DNA of 64,000 bases from Porogramme epimiltina (lineage: Eukaryota; Basidiomycota; Agaricomycetes; Polyporales; Polyporaceae). The stretch is from NCBI GenBank assembly GCA_900155495.1, contig FTLJ01001058.1:1-64000 (forward strand), in the 5' to 3' direction. The notes under the pieces were generated by a model, which did no database searches, was not told the origin of the DNA, and worked only from the letters and a program-made list of their open reading frames with translations. Numbering within the stretch: position 1 is the stretch's first letter; each line of letters begins with the position of its first letter. Shown piece by piece: positions 41,355 to 52,335 of the stretch. The translations under genes were made by a program, and so were the position numbers.

Positions 41355-42928
41355 TTGATACTAGGGGGCTTCTATTGCTCAAATATTGTGCCTACGTGTG
41401 TCGGGAAGATGGGAAATAGCTGCCAGAGCATCCTGCATAGGAAATCTTCTGTGACGAAAGCTCAGGCTCCAAGGTGTGCTTCGTGCACGACCGTGGCATA
41501 CAGTCCGGGATGGGATGCTGGCTGGGTCGTTTCTGGGAGGACTCATCTGTGCGATTTGTGGGTATCTCAATCCATGAATCCCGAACAAAAACTGACACTA
41601 GCTTTGGTCTGTTTCTACACTAGTTGTAGCGTTCTTTGGGGCAGACTTGATTGTGCAGAACATGAACCCAAGTGGGATGGTAACCAACACCCTCGGCGCA
41701 ACGGCGGTTCAGGGGAAAAGGCATTCAATGCCTCGGGTGGAGGTGCAAAACGTCAGCGCACACTCCCCAGTAGTGCTCAGGTATAGTGACGACTATACTC
41801 TCTGCCAGTGATATGGCGTCTGTAGGCTTATGCTATTTTCCTACACTGGTGCAGGTTACTGGCAGGATCGGCTCGGATGCTCTCCATTCCCCTGTTCCTA
41901 AGCTTAAACACGACAGGAGTGAAACATACAAAGACCTCTGTGAAGCTCACCACAGAGCAAAGATGTGGGGCGGTCTTGAACTCATCCGTGTTATTGTTGG
42001 CGCCGTCTGCATATCCAGATACATGCAGGTAAGACCTTGTCGGAAAAATTGGGCGCTAGTCCTCACTCAACACGTTGAATGTGTTATATATAGACCATCG
42101 AACGCAGTCAAAACGTTCATCCAGGTTGCATTGAGTATGAGCTTGTGGACAGATTGAATGACTATGTCATTACCATATTTCAATGTGCAGCTCGGAGGAA
42201 TGCGTCACAATTGACTTCATTGCATTGGAAACCAATGCCAGATCTCGGTCCATTTCTCAGGTTCGTTATCTTCCGAATAGATGGAATGGTATTTCAATTG
42301 ACTGTGGGTTCTTTATGCTTAGTGTTGTCATTGATATCCAGGTCTTTGTCTCAACCCGGAGCAAAGACGGAGGTAGGGCTTGGCACACCACGTGTGAAAC
42401 GGCTGCTCGTTCTCCTACTCTAAGAACTAGGCAGTTTAGGAAGCTTCAAGCAAACTTGGAAGAGGTGTTTAGAGCTATAAATGTCAGCGCTTAAACTTTT
42501 GAGATTGGTTGAAACATACTCACGGGAGGCCGGTGAATATTCTCTCAGCTCGAGATAGGGTCATCCCGGGAAACTAGTGATATAGCCAGTGGATACCCTC
42601 AGCACACAAACTTCAGCCTAAACCACGACCCTCCTGCGCAGGCTGGTCCTTCTAACACAATAGAGAAGGAGGAACATTCGCCTCCTCACTCAAACTCGGA
42701 GTGTTCTGGAGACAAAAAGCACCACGTATACAACCGTCACAGGCAATATAATAGGCGCAGCCCACCTCCTCAAACGCGAGAACCGGTTGACGACAACTCT
42801 CCAGGATCGAACGGTGTTTCATCTGGTGCTGAGTCATCCGATTACATGCCTCGCAAGGGATATCGCAGGAGACGGACTTCATCAGCATACAATGCATCAT
42901 TACGCCCTTCCAGGGAACACCTACGATG
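41355..42928 (+). CDS. Possible multi-exon gene or gene relic of unknown function
   Basis: Many short coding-like pieces with plausible GT/AG borders lie on the + strand. Two alternative frames look protein-like around 41790-42420, so the real exon chain cannot be fixed by eye. The last segment (about 42540-42928) reads as a hydrophilic, Pro/Ser/Arg-rich tail (SPPHSNSECSGDKKHH, RKGYRRRRTSSAYN) with a stop at 42926-42928, typical of disordered C-termini. No known domain was seen. It may be a degraded transposon gene; I would not assign a function. Confidence 0.3.
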
Positions 42929-43225
42929 ATGGGATGTATGAAAGTGGGTCTACTGTACATATAGTCACCGGTTTGGCTGGACAGAATAGTATGCCAGAAT
43001 GCACAAACACTAGGTATCGAGATCGAAATTAAACGGGTGGGAAAGTAGGCATAGATTGTCACATATACTAAGGGTCATGTGCAAGCTCAAACTGCGAAAT
43101 ATGGGGCCCTCTCGGAGATCGAGAGCGATATTCCATCATGTTTTCTACGTCTCGAAAAGCACTGTACTCGCGCATCCATACGATAGTGTGACTATAATAC
43201 TCACTAACCATTACATCGATAGGCT

Positions 43226-45693
43226 TCAAAGTCCCTCTACAAGACTGAGCTTCCGTACGAAATTGATAGGGCCCATCCTAAATGTGTCTGAGATAATCTT
43301 GAATGAGATATTGCCATCGAGCAGCGCGAGGATCTGAGGCTCCTTGTTCGCGGAGTATTCTGGCCAAAGCAACACGTTCTCATCTGATGGGTCGTTCGGG
43401 TCGAGCGTATTGACAAAACGTATGAGGAAGTCGGTGAGGTCGGTGCTCCCGAAGAGGCTGCGCAACTCAGTGGTGTGTGCCTACGGAACATAAGAGTTAG
43501 TTGTGGAACATTTTGGATTGAATATTGGGAAGCCTACCGCGCCTAGTCCCGGGATCTTCGCGCGTTGACTGACTAGACACACCATGAATATTAAAAATAG
43601 ATGCAAGTGCGACTCGCAGTGAGGACGTACTGAAGGAAAACGTCTTCTGCTTCCTTTCTGCGAATAAGGAGAGCATGAGCCGGCGTGGGGCTTGCACAAG
43701 AAGATCCCCATTGAAGGCAGAGATACGTTTGTACTCGGGGGTGAACGCGAAGTCGTCGCCGGTACCGAAGGGTGAGCCTACAGCCGGGTTTTCTGGATAT
43801 TCTTGGAGAATACGAGCTATGGTCTTCTTTGGAGCAGGAGGGAAATAGTTGCTAGAGAGGTATTCCGTCAATTCTGCATCATTCCTATATGAAATATCCT
43901 ATTTCAGACGTCGGCCTTGACGTTAAGTAACAAAGAGACAAACGTAATATTAAGGGTGGAGAGGGAGAAAAGAGTCCCTTCGTCCTCAGTTGCACCTGAA
44001 AGGGGGCATAGATACAGTTAGCTCATGGTACATAGTCTAGCACATAGCGCGACTCACCAAGGACGATAGGAACATCCGCGATGCGACCTTCTATGGCGAG
44101 CTTCTGTGGATTTCCTGTTAAGAAGACACCATCGGGGCGGGGTAATGCCCATGGAGAGCCGAGGGACTATACGACGTCATCAGCTCCTCGTCGCATGACA
44201 TGCAGAAGTGACTACCTTGAAGGACAAGAATGACTCCGTCTTGTTCATCGCACCGATGAATGCTTCAAGTGGCGCGTCACGAAGGCATGCGAGTACATTC
44301 TTGGCAGACGCGCACCCAACGTCGGCAGCGAAGGAGTCGAAGGTCGGCTGAAGAGCAGAGGAATTTTCAGAGGGGGGAAGGGAGCCTGAGTCCATCCATG
44401 CGGCGCGGAAGAGGCCCTCGGGGTTCCCGCCGTTGGCGACCATCTGGAGGGCAACGGACTCGCCTCCTGCGCTCTCGCCGAAGCTGCGCGATACGAGTAA
44501 TGTTTGAGGTTCAGAGAGGAGCGCATGAGGAGGATGACTACGCACATAGTAACCTTCGTAGGGTCCCCACCGAATGCGAAAATGTACTTCTGAATCCAAC
44601 GCAGGCCTTCGCGTTCTAGGGGGGCGAGAGCCATGAGAGAGAGGAGGACTGATGATACGAAAGAGCACGTACGATCATGAAGTCCAAGATTTCCCACTCC
44701 TTCCCGGAGAATTTCTCGGCCACCCAAGAATCCGAACGCTTGGCGGACGTAAGGCACACGAATATATTCTTTCATTAGAAACATTAGAAACGTACCATTG
44801 AGTCTGAAACCAGGAAATAGTGCAAGAGCAATCAGGAAGAGAAGGGTGACAAAGACGTATACACGCACCGATAGTTCATAGATACAAAGATAACAGGCTG
44901 TCCGAGCGCAACAGATCTATTGACGATGACGCCCCCTGGGACCCTGAGAAGGAAGGTAAGCTATTGGCAGGACAATAACGACGACGACGTACACGGTGTT
45001 GGACCCAAACTCATTACCGCCTGCTTCCCTTCAGAATCCTTGATTGTCGTGGATGATGGTTGAAAAGACACGCACCGCCGTAAATCCACTGACCGAGGGA
45101 AACGGGTAAACATTGGCAAAGGCGAATTGAACGCGGAATGCGAAGATATAGCACTCACCGCCGCAACAGGAAACTTATCTCCGGGTTTCGCACCAGTCGG
45201 GACGATGACATTGATGTTCAAACCTGAGGAAAGGGGGATGTGAAACGGCGTACTGGGACGTGGGACGTGAGTACCTACAGTCTTCGCTCTGAGGGACCGC
45301 CCCCAGTGCGCTGATTTGCTGAAGAAACGTCGTGACGTTGGGGGTGACATTGGAAGGAAGGGCGACGAGGGGCGCGTGCTTCTGAATACATTGATTCCCC
45401 GGGGTCGTTGCGTTGATTGTCCCCGTATACGATGGAAGGGGCCTCGGGAGTTGCAGACGTAAGGAGCCAACCCTGAAGAGAAATAGGTAGTATCGTGAAC
45501 GAATGAATTGACAGAGAGAGAGAGAATTGACAAACGGGGGCTGAGCGAATGGGATCCCGAGGAACTGGGTGTTGTTCCCATTATTCAATCCCATGACTGT
45601 CGCACTGTCGAGCCGAACAGTGGGTTGTGCCGAGACACATAAGGTGACGACAGGGAAGGAGAGTATAAGGCGAAGGGAATGGAAGAGTCGCAT
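43226..45693 (-). CDS. Secreted type-B carboxylesterase/lipase
   Basis: Fifteen exons (45536-45693, 45279-45472, 45159-45223, 45072-45088, 44993-45028, 44869-44943, 44796-44803, 44673-44738, 44546-44615, 44216-44483, 44058-44166, 43944-43995, 43631-43884, 43538-43572, 43226-43480) give 553 aa. A signal peptide (MRLFHSLRLILSFPVVTLCVSA) is followed by the usual order of the family: FLGIPFAQPP, QSEDCLNINVIVP, FVSMNYRLNAFGFL, GNLGLHDQREGLRWIQKYI, the nucleophile FGESAGG (Ser234), Glu361 in ATEDEGT, and His471 in GAAHTTEL. The enzyme should be extracellular and cleave carboxyl esters. Two micro-exons (17 and 8 nt) encode WIYGGA and R-L-N and were needed to recover conserved residues. All phases agree. 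Confidence 0.9.
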
Positions 45694-45736
45694 GGCGATT
45701 TGTGAGCTGAGTGAGACGGCTGGTGTTGAGCTCGGG

Positions 45737-45747
45737 TTTATATATGG
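45737..45747 (-). promoter_or_regulatory. TATA-like box of the carboxylesterase gene
   Basis: On the minus strand CCATATATAAA lies about 45-55 nt upstream of the ATG at 45693. Confidence 0.45.
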
Positions 45748-46833
45748 GGGGAAACATCGTGTTACGTCGCTGCGCGAATCGGTGTTTGATATGTGCGAGG
45801 GGGAATTGTCAATGACCATCCCAAACTGGATAGATCAAATACTGTCTGGGTGAGGAATTGGCCAGGTTCCCACTGCGCTGTCACGACGGTACTATTGCAC
45901 GACGAAAAGGTTAGACTGCCATTTCGCGACGTGCAAATGGCCTGCTGAACTTACCTAGTTAATTGGGTACACTATTTTTAGCATAGTTTGGAGAGACCTC
46001 CGTGTATGAAGAGGCTCCTAGAAAATATGGGTCAATAGTCGGCCAAGGCAGAGATTTTGAAGAAATCTCTCTGTTGAGTCACTTCGCATTCTAGTTTATC
46101 AGGCTCATCTGCCAAGTCTGTAGGCAAAATCATTGAGGAATAAAGGCTCAGTCAGAGATACGAATACTGCCCCTGAGCGACACGTCAATCTGATGCAAAG
46201 CTAGAGAGTGACGCGATGCGAAGGGGGAACTAGCGTGTAGCTGGGGTCAACGGCTTCTCCACGCAGGCCGGTGTGAAGTGGCGAACGGGAGCAAATCAAC
46301 GCTTACATAATGCATCACTAAGCAAGGAACAACACCCGTTCCGGGAAGGTCGGGTCGGAGGGACGGTGGACCTACACTCCACCAACCACTCCCATCGGAG
46401 CTGCCCTTGGTAATCACTGCTCAAGATGACAGGCGTGGCAGCGAGTGAGAAGTGTGGCCGCCCCATTTATATGCAGTTGGTTTCCTCCCGGCCCGGAGCG
46501 TCTCTTCGGTGCAGTGTGTCGCTGCGTTCAAGTTGTCGCCGCGCTTCGTTTCTAGACTCACCTCGTTACTCACTCTAGTCCCGGGGGGCCCAGGTCGCAC
46601 ACGCAATTGAAGCATAAGGTGGTCATTTCATATTTGGTAAGAATTTCCGACATCCAGATTTGCCTTTGATTAAGTACTAGCGTCTCCCTCATCGTTTTGT
46701 CTTCCGGAATCTCCGGGTCCGGGTCCAACCGCCCTCGTCTCGCTATTCCTATTAGAGCTCTTTTCTATGGCTGTGCATGCTGAGCGGCTGAAGGTAGCAT
46801 CTTGTGTCTCCCCTATAGAGCAATAGCCCAGGA
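45748..46833. other. Gene-free stretch
   Basis: 5' flank of the carboxylesterase and 3' flank of the membrane-protein gene. No coding signal found. Confidence 0.5.
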
Positions 46834-48241
46834 CTAAACAGTCTTGGCGGTCCCGAGGTCCGTAGAGTCGTATGGTTCTCCCACTGCAGGTCCATGGAAG
46901 CTCAAAAGCACAGTTGGAAGGCCACGCTCCGCTATCCATCCATTCACAGCGACAAGGATGATGATAATGAGAGGATATGACCCCTTGAGTCTGTCAGCCA
47001 GAAACACATATACGAGGCGATCGTATAGCTTACCACGAGAGGAGCGAGACAGCTGTTCGTGAATACTGAGAAGTTATTGAAGAAGACTTCTTCCCCGGCG
47101 GGCTTCTCGCCACTGACCATGTTGGACACAAGAACGACCAACTGGCGGAAGCGTGTCCATGTAATTGTATTAGAAATTCAGAACAAATGAAACGACCTTG
47201 AGACATTTACTCACCCAGAACAGACTGTAGATTGTTCCCGACTCCACTAGGAGGGACAATACTTTGGTGGTATTCGTTCCCCGGTAGCCACTTCCGAGCT
47301 GCTTGTATAATAGTTGACGGTGTCTCCTATACGAGTCTTTTAGCCACACAGTACAGCTGTACGACGTAGCTAATTGCAATTACCAAGCTTTGTATGCGAT
47401 CAGCAGCATGACAATCATATTGCTCGCCAAAGATAAGGCCAAAGCCGCTGATCCAGCACCATTGTGTTGATATAACGTATTTCCTGGGAATGCGTCTGCA
47501 GCTGAGCCGTCCGATCCGGAAGTATCTGGGTTGACGAGGAGGGACAACGATGAAACAAAGCCGCACACTGTATCAACGTGCGTAGTTCTTGAATACTCCG
47601 CCAAACGGCTTAGAAACTGTGTTACGCACCTAAAGTCGTAGTAGTTACCGTAGCTCCCAAAAACAGAATTAGGACATTGCGGTTCCATACTACATAGGCC
47701 CTCCACCACACGACGGCGTCACTTATGAATATCTTGAAACATGAACAGATTATCACGGGTAATTTCAAGCTTATACTTAGAGGTACTCACATTGATAGAG
47801 AGAAGCACGGTCATCACACCTTGTTCAAGGTATACGAGGGTCAGCTCCTTTTGGGGGTCAATTTCGCCTCCAAGTTCTGAAAGGAGAGACCCTTGGTTGA
47901 AGGCGATACTAAGCGTGTAGAATCCCGAGGTAGATATCAACAAAGCGACAGTACATGCAAACTGAATTTGCACTGCGCGTCGGACTCTGACACCTTTATG
48001 CCTGATGATACTTTTAATAATATAGAAGACCGAATTCAAGTGCATGAAACGTACAATAGTATGATGATTGCAACCAGATCAAGAAGGAAAAACACGGCTG
48101 AAAAGGATGTTAGAAAAGAGCCGAAGTGTTGTTCTGAGGCTTACTGAAGAAAACAGATGCAAGAATGATTGTATTGATTTGCGAGGTAACAATCTGAGCA
48201 CCGAGGTCATGTGGATCGTGTAGGGGCACTAGTGCAGACAT
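46834..48241 (-). CDS. Seven-helix integral membrane protein, paralogue A
   Basis: Eight exons (48145-48241, 48055-48097, 47791-48010, 47630-47732, 47384-47567, 47215-47326, 47034-47141, 46834-46983) give 338 aa. Seven hydrophobic segments are visible, starting with INTIILASVFF and VQIQFACTVALLISTSGFY, with marker motifs FISDAVVWWRAYVVW, GSAALALSLASNMIVMLLIA-YKAW, HRQLLYKQLGSG and LSLLVESGTIYSLFW. The family is a large, uncharacterised Agaricomycete group with receptor-like topology; no ligand or G-protein motif is known to me. Exon sizes 43, 103 and 112 nt are identical to paralogue B. A TATA-like TATATAAG lies about 105 nt upstream of the ATG. Confidence 0.8.
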
Positions 48242-49555
48242 TGAACTAAGGAACTCTAGCAGTAGAAGAAAGAATAGTGCTCCTAGTAGTATCGCAAACT
48301 ATTATGAAGGGGCCAGAGTGATAGCTTGAGTCCAATTCCACGGGCTTATATACATAGACACCGCGGACCCCCTGACTGCGGTAGCGGAGCCATACTAAGA
48401 ACTGAAAGCGCCTGCTATGGAACAACAGTTTGTTGATAGAGCATTTACTCGTAACGAGGGGCCCTGCATGCGCCTATCTTTGTTCCAGCGTTAATTTGAC
48501 GATCAGACGGTCTCGTACGGAACCCGGAAACAATAATGACGTGTACTGGACATTCAAAGTACCGATGAGTGTAGAGGGGTGCACGTATTGCATAGTAGCT
48601 AGAAGATACATTTGTCTATTGACACAACTGTACTAGAGTTTGATCAGCTGAAGTGCAGACCTCTCTCTCGTATGATCAGTATAAGCGAACACGGATGAAT
48701 ACTATTATCCAAAAATCGGAGTTGTCAATATTTAAGGCTGCGGTCTATGTCTGTAGCAACGAGTGCTGTGTACGCACAGTCCGGAAAGGGGAGGCTGTCT
48801 CGAAAGGGGATACACCTATCGTCGTGACAGCCTCGCCCAAGTACACTTGCAAGGTACATATGCGCCCATACATCTACATCACGGCGCTCCTAGGAAACAT
48901 GATATTGTTTCTGCGGTCAAACGCCGTGATACATCGCAGAACCCATCGGATTTCTGATAACGAAGAAGACTTTTGGGGAAGTGCTTACTCGTCGTGGAGA
49001 ATGCCTCCCTGCAATAGGATTTGTAGGTAAGTCTTCGTAATGACCTGTTAGGTATGACTGGCGTGGGCATCGTCCTGCTTGGGACAGATCAAGCGGGAGA
49101 ACTCTCACAGGATCGGCAGGCGTGGCCGAAGATTCTTTGAAGTTAAAGTGTCCAAGTGACATTTAGATTGTATGCTGTTATACAAAGATACAGTAAGGAC
49201 GTACTCAAAATACCAGCTGCTCTTTCCTCAGACGCTCTAGGCCCCTCGAAGTGGATTCATACTTAGTACGACGAAGACAACGTCTCTAGAATCATATGCA
49301 TGATGCACTATTGGTGACAGACATCCTGTAAGACTTCCTGTGAGATAATCGAAAGGAAGCTGAAATGGGAGGGGGGGAATACTCACGCCGCACGATCTGT
49401 ACTACCCAGCTTTGGCTGCCTCAAAAAACAACTCGGCCGTGTATTGCGGTGATTAAGGGTGACCCGGCCACAGCGGAAACCCCTCATGAACGTGCACAGA
49501 CCCATACATGAGCTTAGGTGTATGCTGGAGTAGGGGAAGTAACGGAGTGGCCTGC
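48242..49555. other. Gene-free stretch
   Basis: 5' flank of membrane paralogue A and unassigned sequence; short open frames only. Confidence 0.5.
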
Positions 49556-49767
49556 TCAACTACGGTTGCGCGAGCGAGATTTCAAAGGGCTGGGATTAAA
49601 GAGGAGCAAAGTCGGACCCACCCCGACTCGAAGGGCGCTGGGCACGCCTGCGGGTGAGATCGGGAAATGCCGATCTTTCACACTCCGCTCACCGAACGCG
49701 TCAGGCCGACTGAGACCGGTAGCGCTACTTCTTGAAGTTTTGGGCAGATTCTCTTCTACGTATGATG

Positions 49768-49790
49768 CCCAGTGAAAACCCGCCCGATTC
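49768..49790 (+). repeat. Left terminal inverted repeat of element 2
   Basis: Starts CCCAGTGAAAACCCGCCC; 22 of 23 positions match the reverse complement of 51505-51527. Preceded by TATGATG. Confidence 0.9.
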
Positions 49791-50289
49791 TGGGGGATTA
49801 ACACAGATTGAGGCTGATTAAGAACGATTAAGGCAGTTGAACTCACCGTAAATCTTACTCAATCACCATGAGTCTCCCTCAATCATGAACAATTTGAATG
49901 AATCAGAATTCGAAAATTGAGGGAGATTGGGCGACGTTCAGCTTGATTCACGCGGATTCACGCAGCTGTAGGGCCTATTTGGGGGTCTAGTGGAATATAT
50001 TTTATTGCTCGCTTCACGTGACTACTACATAGTGCTACGGTCTCCCCTCGCCCACGCCCTCACGCGCACGCCTCGGCTTGGACGCACGGGCACCCTCAGC
50101 CCCTTGAGATTCTATGCCATCAAGATCTAATGTCTACCCATCAGACGGAGCACAGTGAGGAGCGGGCGGACGACGCACCTTGTACCATACAATCTCCTCA
50201 CACTTGCTCCAAGATGACGAGGCGGCCCGTGCAGTCGAACCCTAGATGTGGCGCGGCTCACAGCGCATGAGCGAAAAAAAGGCAAGATA

Positions 50290-50730
50290 GAGGCTCAGGG
50301 GCGCATATACGGACCTTGCTCTTGCAGCGCGTCAAGCTCCGCGAAGAACGACGGGATGTGGACGACGACACCGGAGCCGATGATGCCCTGGCGTACACTT
50401 CTGGTTCACGAGGCCTGCAAAGGAAAGCACCGATGAGCTTCCTGCTTCTCTCACTAGGGAACTGCCGCCACACCAGGGGAGGTACGGTGAAGCGCGGAGA
50501 CAAGGGATCGAAGCATCGATGACGACGACACGCACCGCTGGGGAGGTGGAACGCATACCGTAATACGTCTTTTCGACGCGCTCGGGGTCGATGGGAACGA
50601 GGACCGTATGCCCCGCGTTGTTGCTCCCGGCGCAACGCACGCAGATGTCGAGGTCAGCGGAGAGGATGTCGACGAGCTTGCCTTTGCCTTCGTCGCCCCG
50701 CTGCGCCCCCAGAACGACGGTGTCTGCAGC
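50290..50730 (-). pseudogene. Adenylosuccinate synthetase N-terminal fragment
   Basis: The minus strand reads [20 protein letters not shown], then [20 protein letters not shown], the P-loop/IMP-binding start of adenylosuccinate synthetase (AMP biosynthesis). Then come an out-of-frame FHLPSG, an intron-like stretch, GLVNQKC, and again out of frame [20 protein letters not shown]. It ends there, well before the rest of the roughly 430-residue enzyme. The conserved W of GAQWGDEGKG is R. Two frame breaks and the truncation mark it as non-functional. It retains an intron-like interval, so capture was from DNA rather than from mRNA. Confidence 0.88.
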
Positions 50731-51504
50731 CGGCCGGCCGTGCAAAGAACGAGGATGAGAAGGTGACGTGAGGGCGAAGGTGACGTGAGGGCGGACGTCG
50801 CTGGGGCGGCGTGACACGGAGATGACGCACCGCTCATGGTTGACCTGGCTGCAGGTTTGTGCACGCTCGGATAGGCTATGGTGGCATGCTGGTAAGGGCT
50901 GGTCGAGGTGTTGTTGTTGCCGTTGCGGGCGTTGTGGGAGGAATGTGCCGCATATATCTAACCGCACTTGTGCAGACGAATGGAGCTCGCGAGACGAGCG
51001 AGAAGTCGTCACGGGTGACGATGCGGGAGATAGAGATAGGTGTAGCGAGCAAAAACATTTACATACCTTGCTCCTCTGCCAATCGAGTCCTGTCCGGCGT
51101 CTAGAGCTGGGGGGGATGGAAAGTTGAGGGGAAGCCAGAAGATGAGAGAAAGGAGCAAGATAGGTGGCGACGTTGATAGCAGCATGCTAAGATGTCGACG
51201 GCGGGCAAGTGAAGCGATAAAATTTACGAGTGACATCACAGGCCATGTCAGGGCACGTGAGTGGGAAGAAATGAAACCGGCGGGGGTAAAGACGCTGAGC
51301 GAACTTTTTGTGCACTCCGGAATTCTCGCCACTGCTAGAAAAAAATCTGACGAGTGGAGAAAGCGGACGCTCTACAAAAAAACCTGTCGCAAAAATGACG
51401 TTGAGGTCACCTTCCGCCAAGTTGAAACTTATATTTAGCCCTCGTTACAGTCCGCAATCACCCCGAATCGCCGTAGATATTTGTGAATCTGCCTGAATGC
51501 GTCT

Positions 51505-51527
51505 GAATCGGGAGGGTTTTCACTGGG
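51505..51527 (-). repeat. Right terminal inverted repeat of element 2
   Basis: Ends GGGTTTTCACTGGG; followed directly by the second TATGATG (51528-51534). Confidence 0.9.
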
Positions 51528-52335
51528 TATGATGACCCAAGCTCAATCAATGCTCGTTCTTCGACATCACGCTCTGACAGGTCCGTGTGGAACCAAGCTT
51601 GCTTGAAAATAGCAGAGGCAACACTGCCGAGGCTCGCCCGAGCAGAAGCAAACCCCTGACAGCGAACCGCAATGACGCTGCTCTGCCTCTCCTCTTTCGT
51701 CGCTGAATCAAGCTCATGTGCTTCACAGAATCGAACTGACCGCGCGATTTGGACCACAATGCTCATCCATTGCCCGCTCAACCCACGTCGACTTGGCCGC
51801 CGCGTCCCGACCTGCCCAAATGCGCCACCAACACCCGCCGCAAATGACTTCTCTCCTTCGCTCCACTCCAAGGCCGCAACACTCATTCGGGTTCCGCAAT
51901 ATCTTCTTTGATTACAGGTATATATGTGAGTATTCTGTCCCTGTAGCTCCTCCGCGGCCTCGACGTTCATGATGCCTGCGAGTAGATGCACTGCCGTTGA
52001 GGGGACAAAATCACCAATGATGACCTCCCTATTCTGCACAGGATAGATTTGATAAGTGACTCCATAGGAAGCTCGTATGCGCTGCACATCTGGACACCGG
52101 CGTACGTTAACCGGGTTCGAGTGGAGCAATATAATACGCTTCTTGCAGATAATCCAGTGCAGCATCTATCCAGGCAAGGTAGTCGCACATGAGCGAGAAA
52201 GAACTCTAAATCACCTCATCGACGCTATATATCCTTCCTCGTAAGTTAACATGATATCAAGCTAGCCCCTCCTCCAGATCTCTCCGTTGCTCCCCTACTC
52301 CTTCATCCACACATTCGCTCCGGGCGCACTGCGCG

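Larger units (their letters stand above)
49768..51527. mobile_element. Non-autonomous TIR element carrying an adenylosuccinate synthetase fragment (element 2)
   Basis: Ends are 23-bp inverted repeats (CCCAGTGAAAACCC...GATTC) with one mismatch. TATGATG is duplicated exactly on both sides (49761-49767 and 51528-51534). Inside both ends GATTC/GATTA-type motifs recur. The 1760-bp element has no transposase; its centre holds an ADSS fragment on the minus strand. Target duplication of 7 bp and tips reading CAGTG after two C's recall hAT elements (normally 8 bp) but do not settle the superfamily. Confidence 0.85.
49556..52165 (-). pseudogene. Unknown open frame split by a TIR element
   Basis: The upstream part on the minus strand (52165 to 51528) and the downstream part (49760 to 49556) form one frame once the insert 49768-51527 and one copy of its 7-bp duplication are taken out. 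The combined length is 843 nt (280 codons plus stop). The junction then reads ELGSSYVEENLP. With the insert in place the upstream part runs into element sequence and stops at 51458. I do not recognise the protein (it contains GDFVPSTAVHLLAGIMN and a charged C-terminal half). Whether it was a working gene before insertion is unknown, but an uninterrupted 280-codon frame on both sides of the insert is unlikely by chance. Confidence 0.6.
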
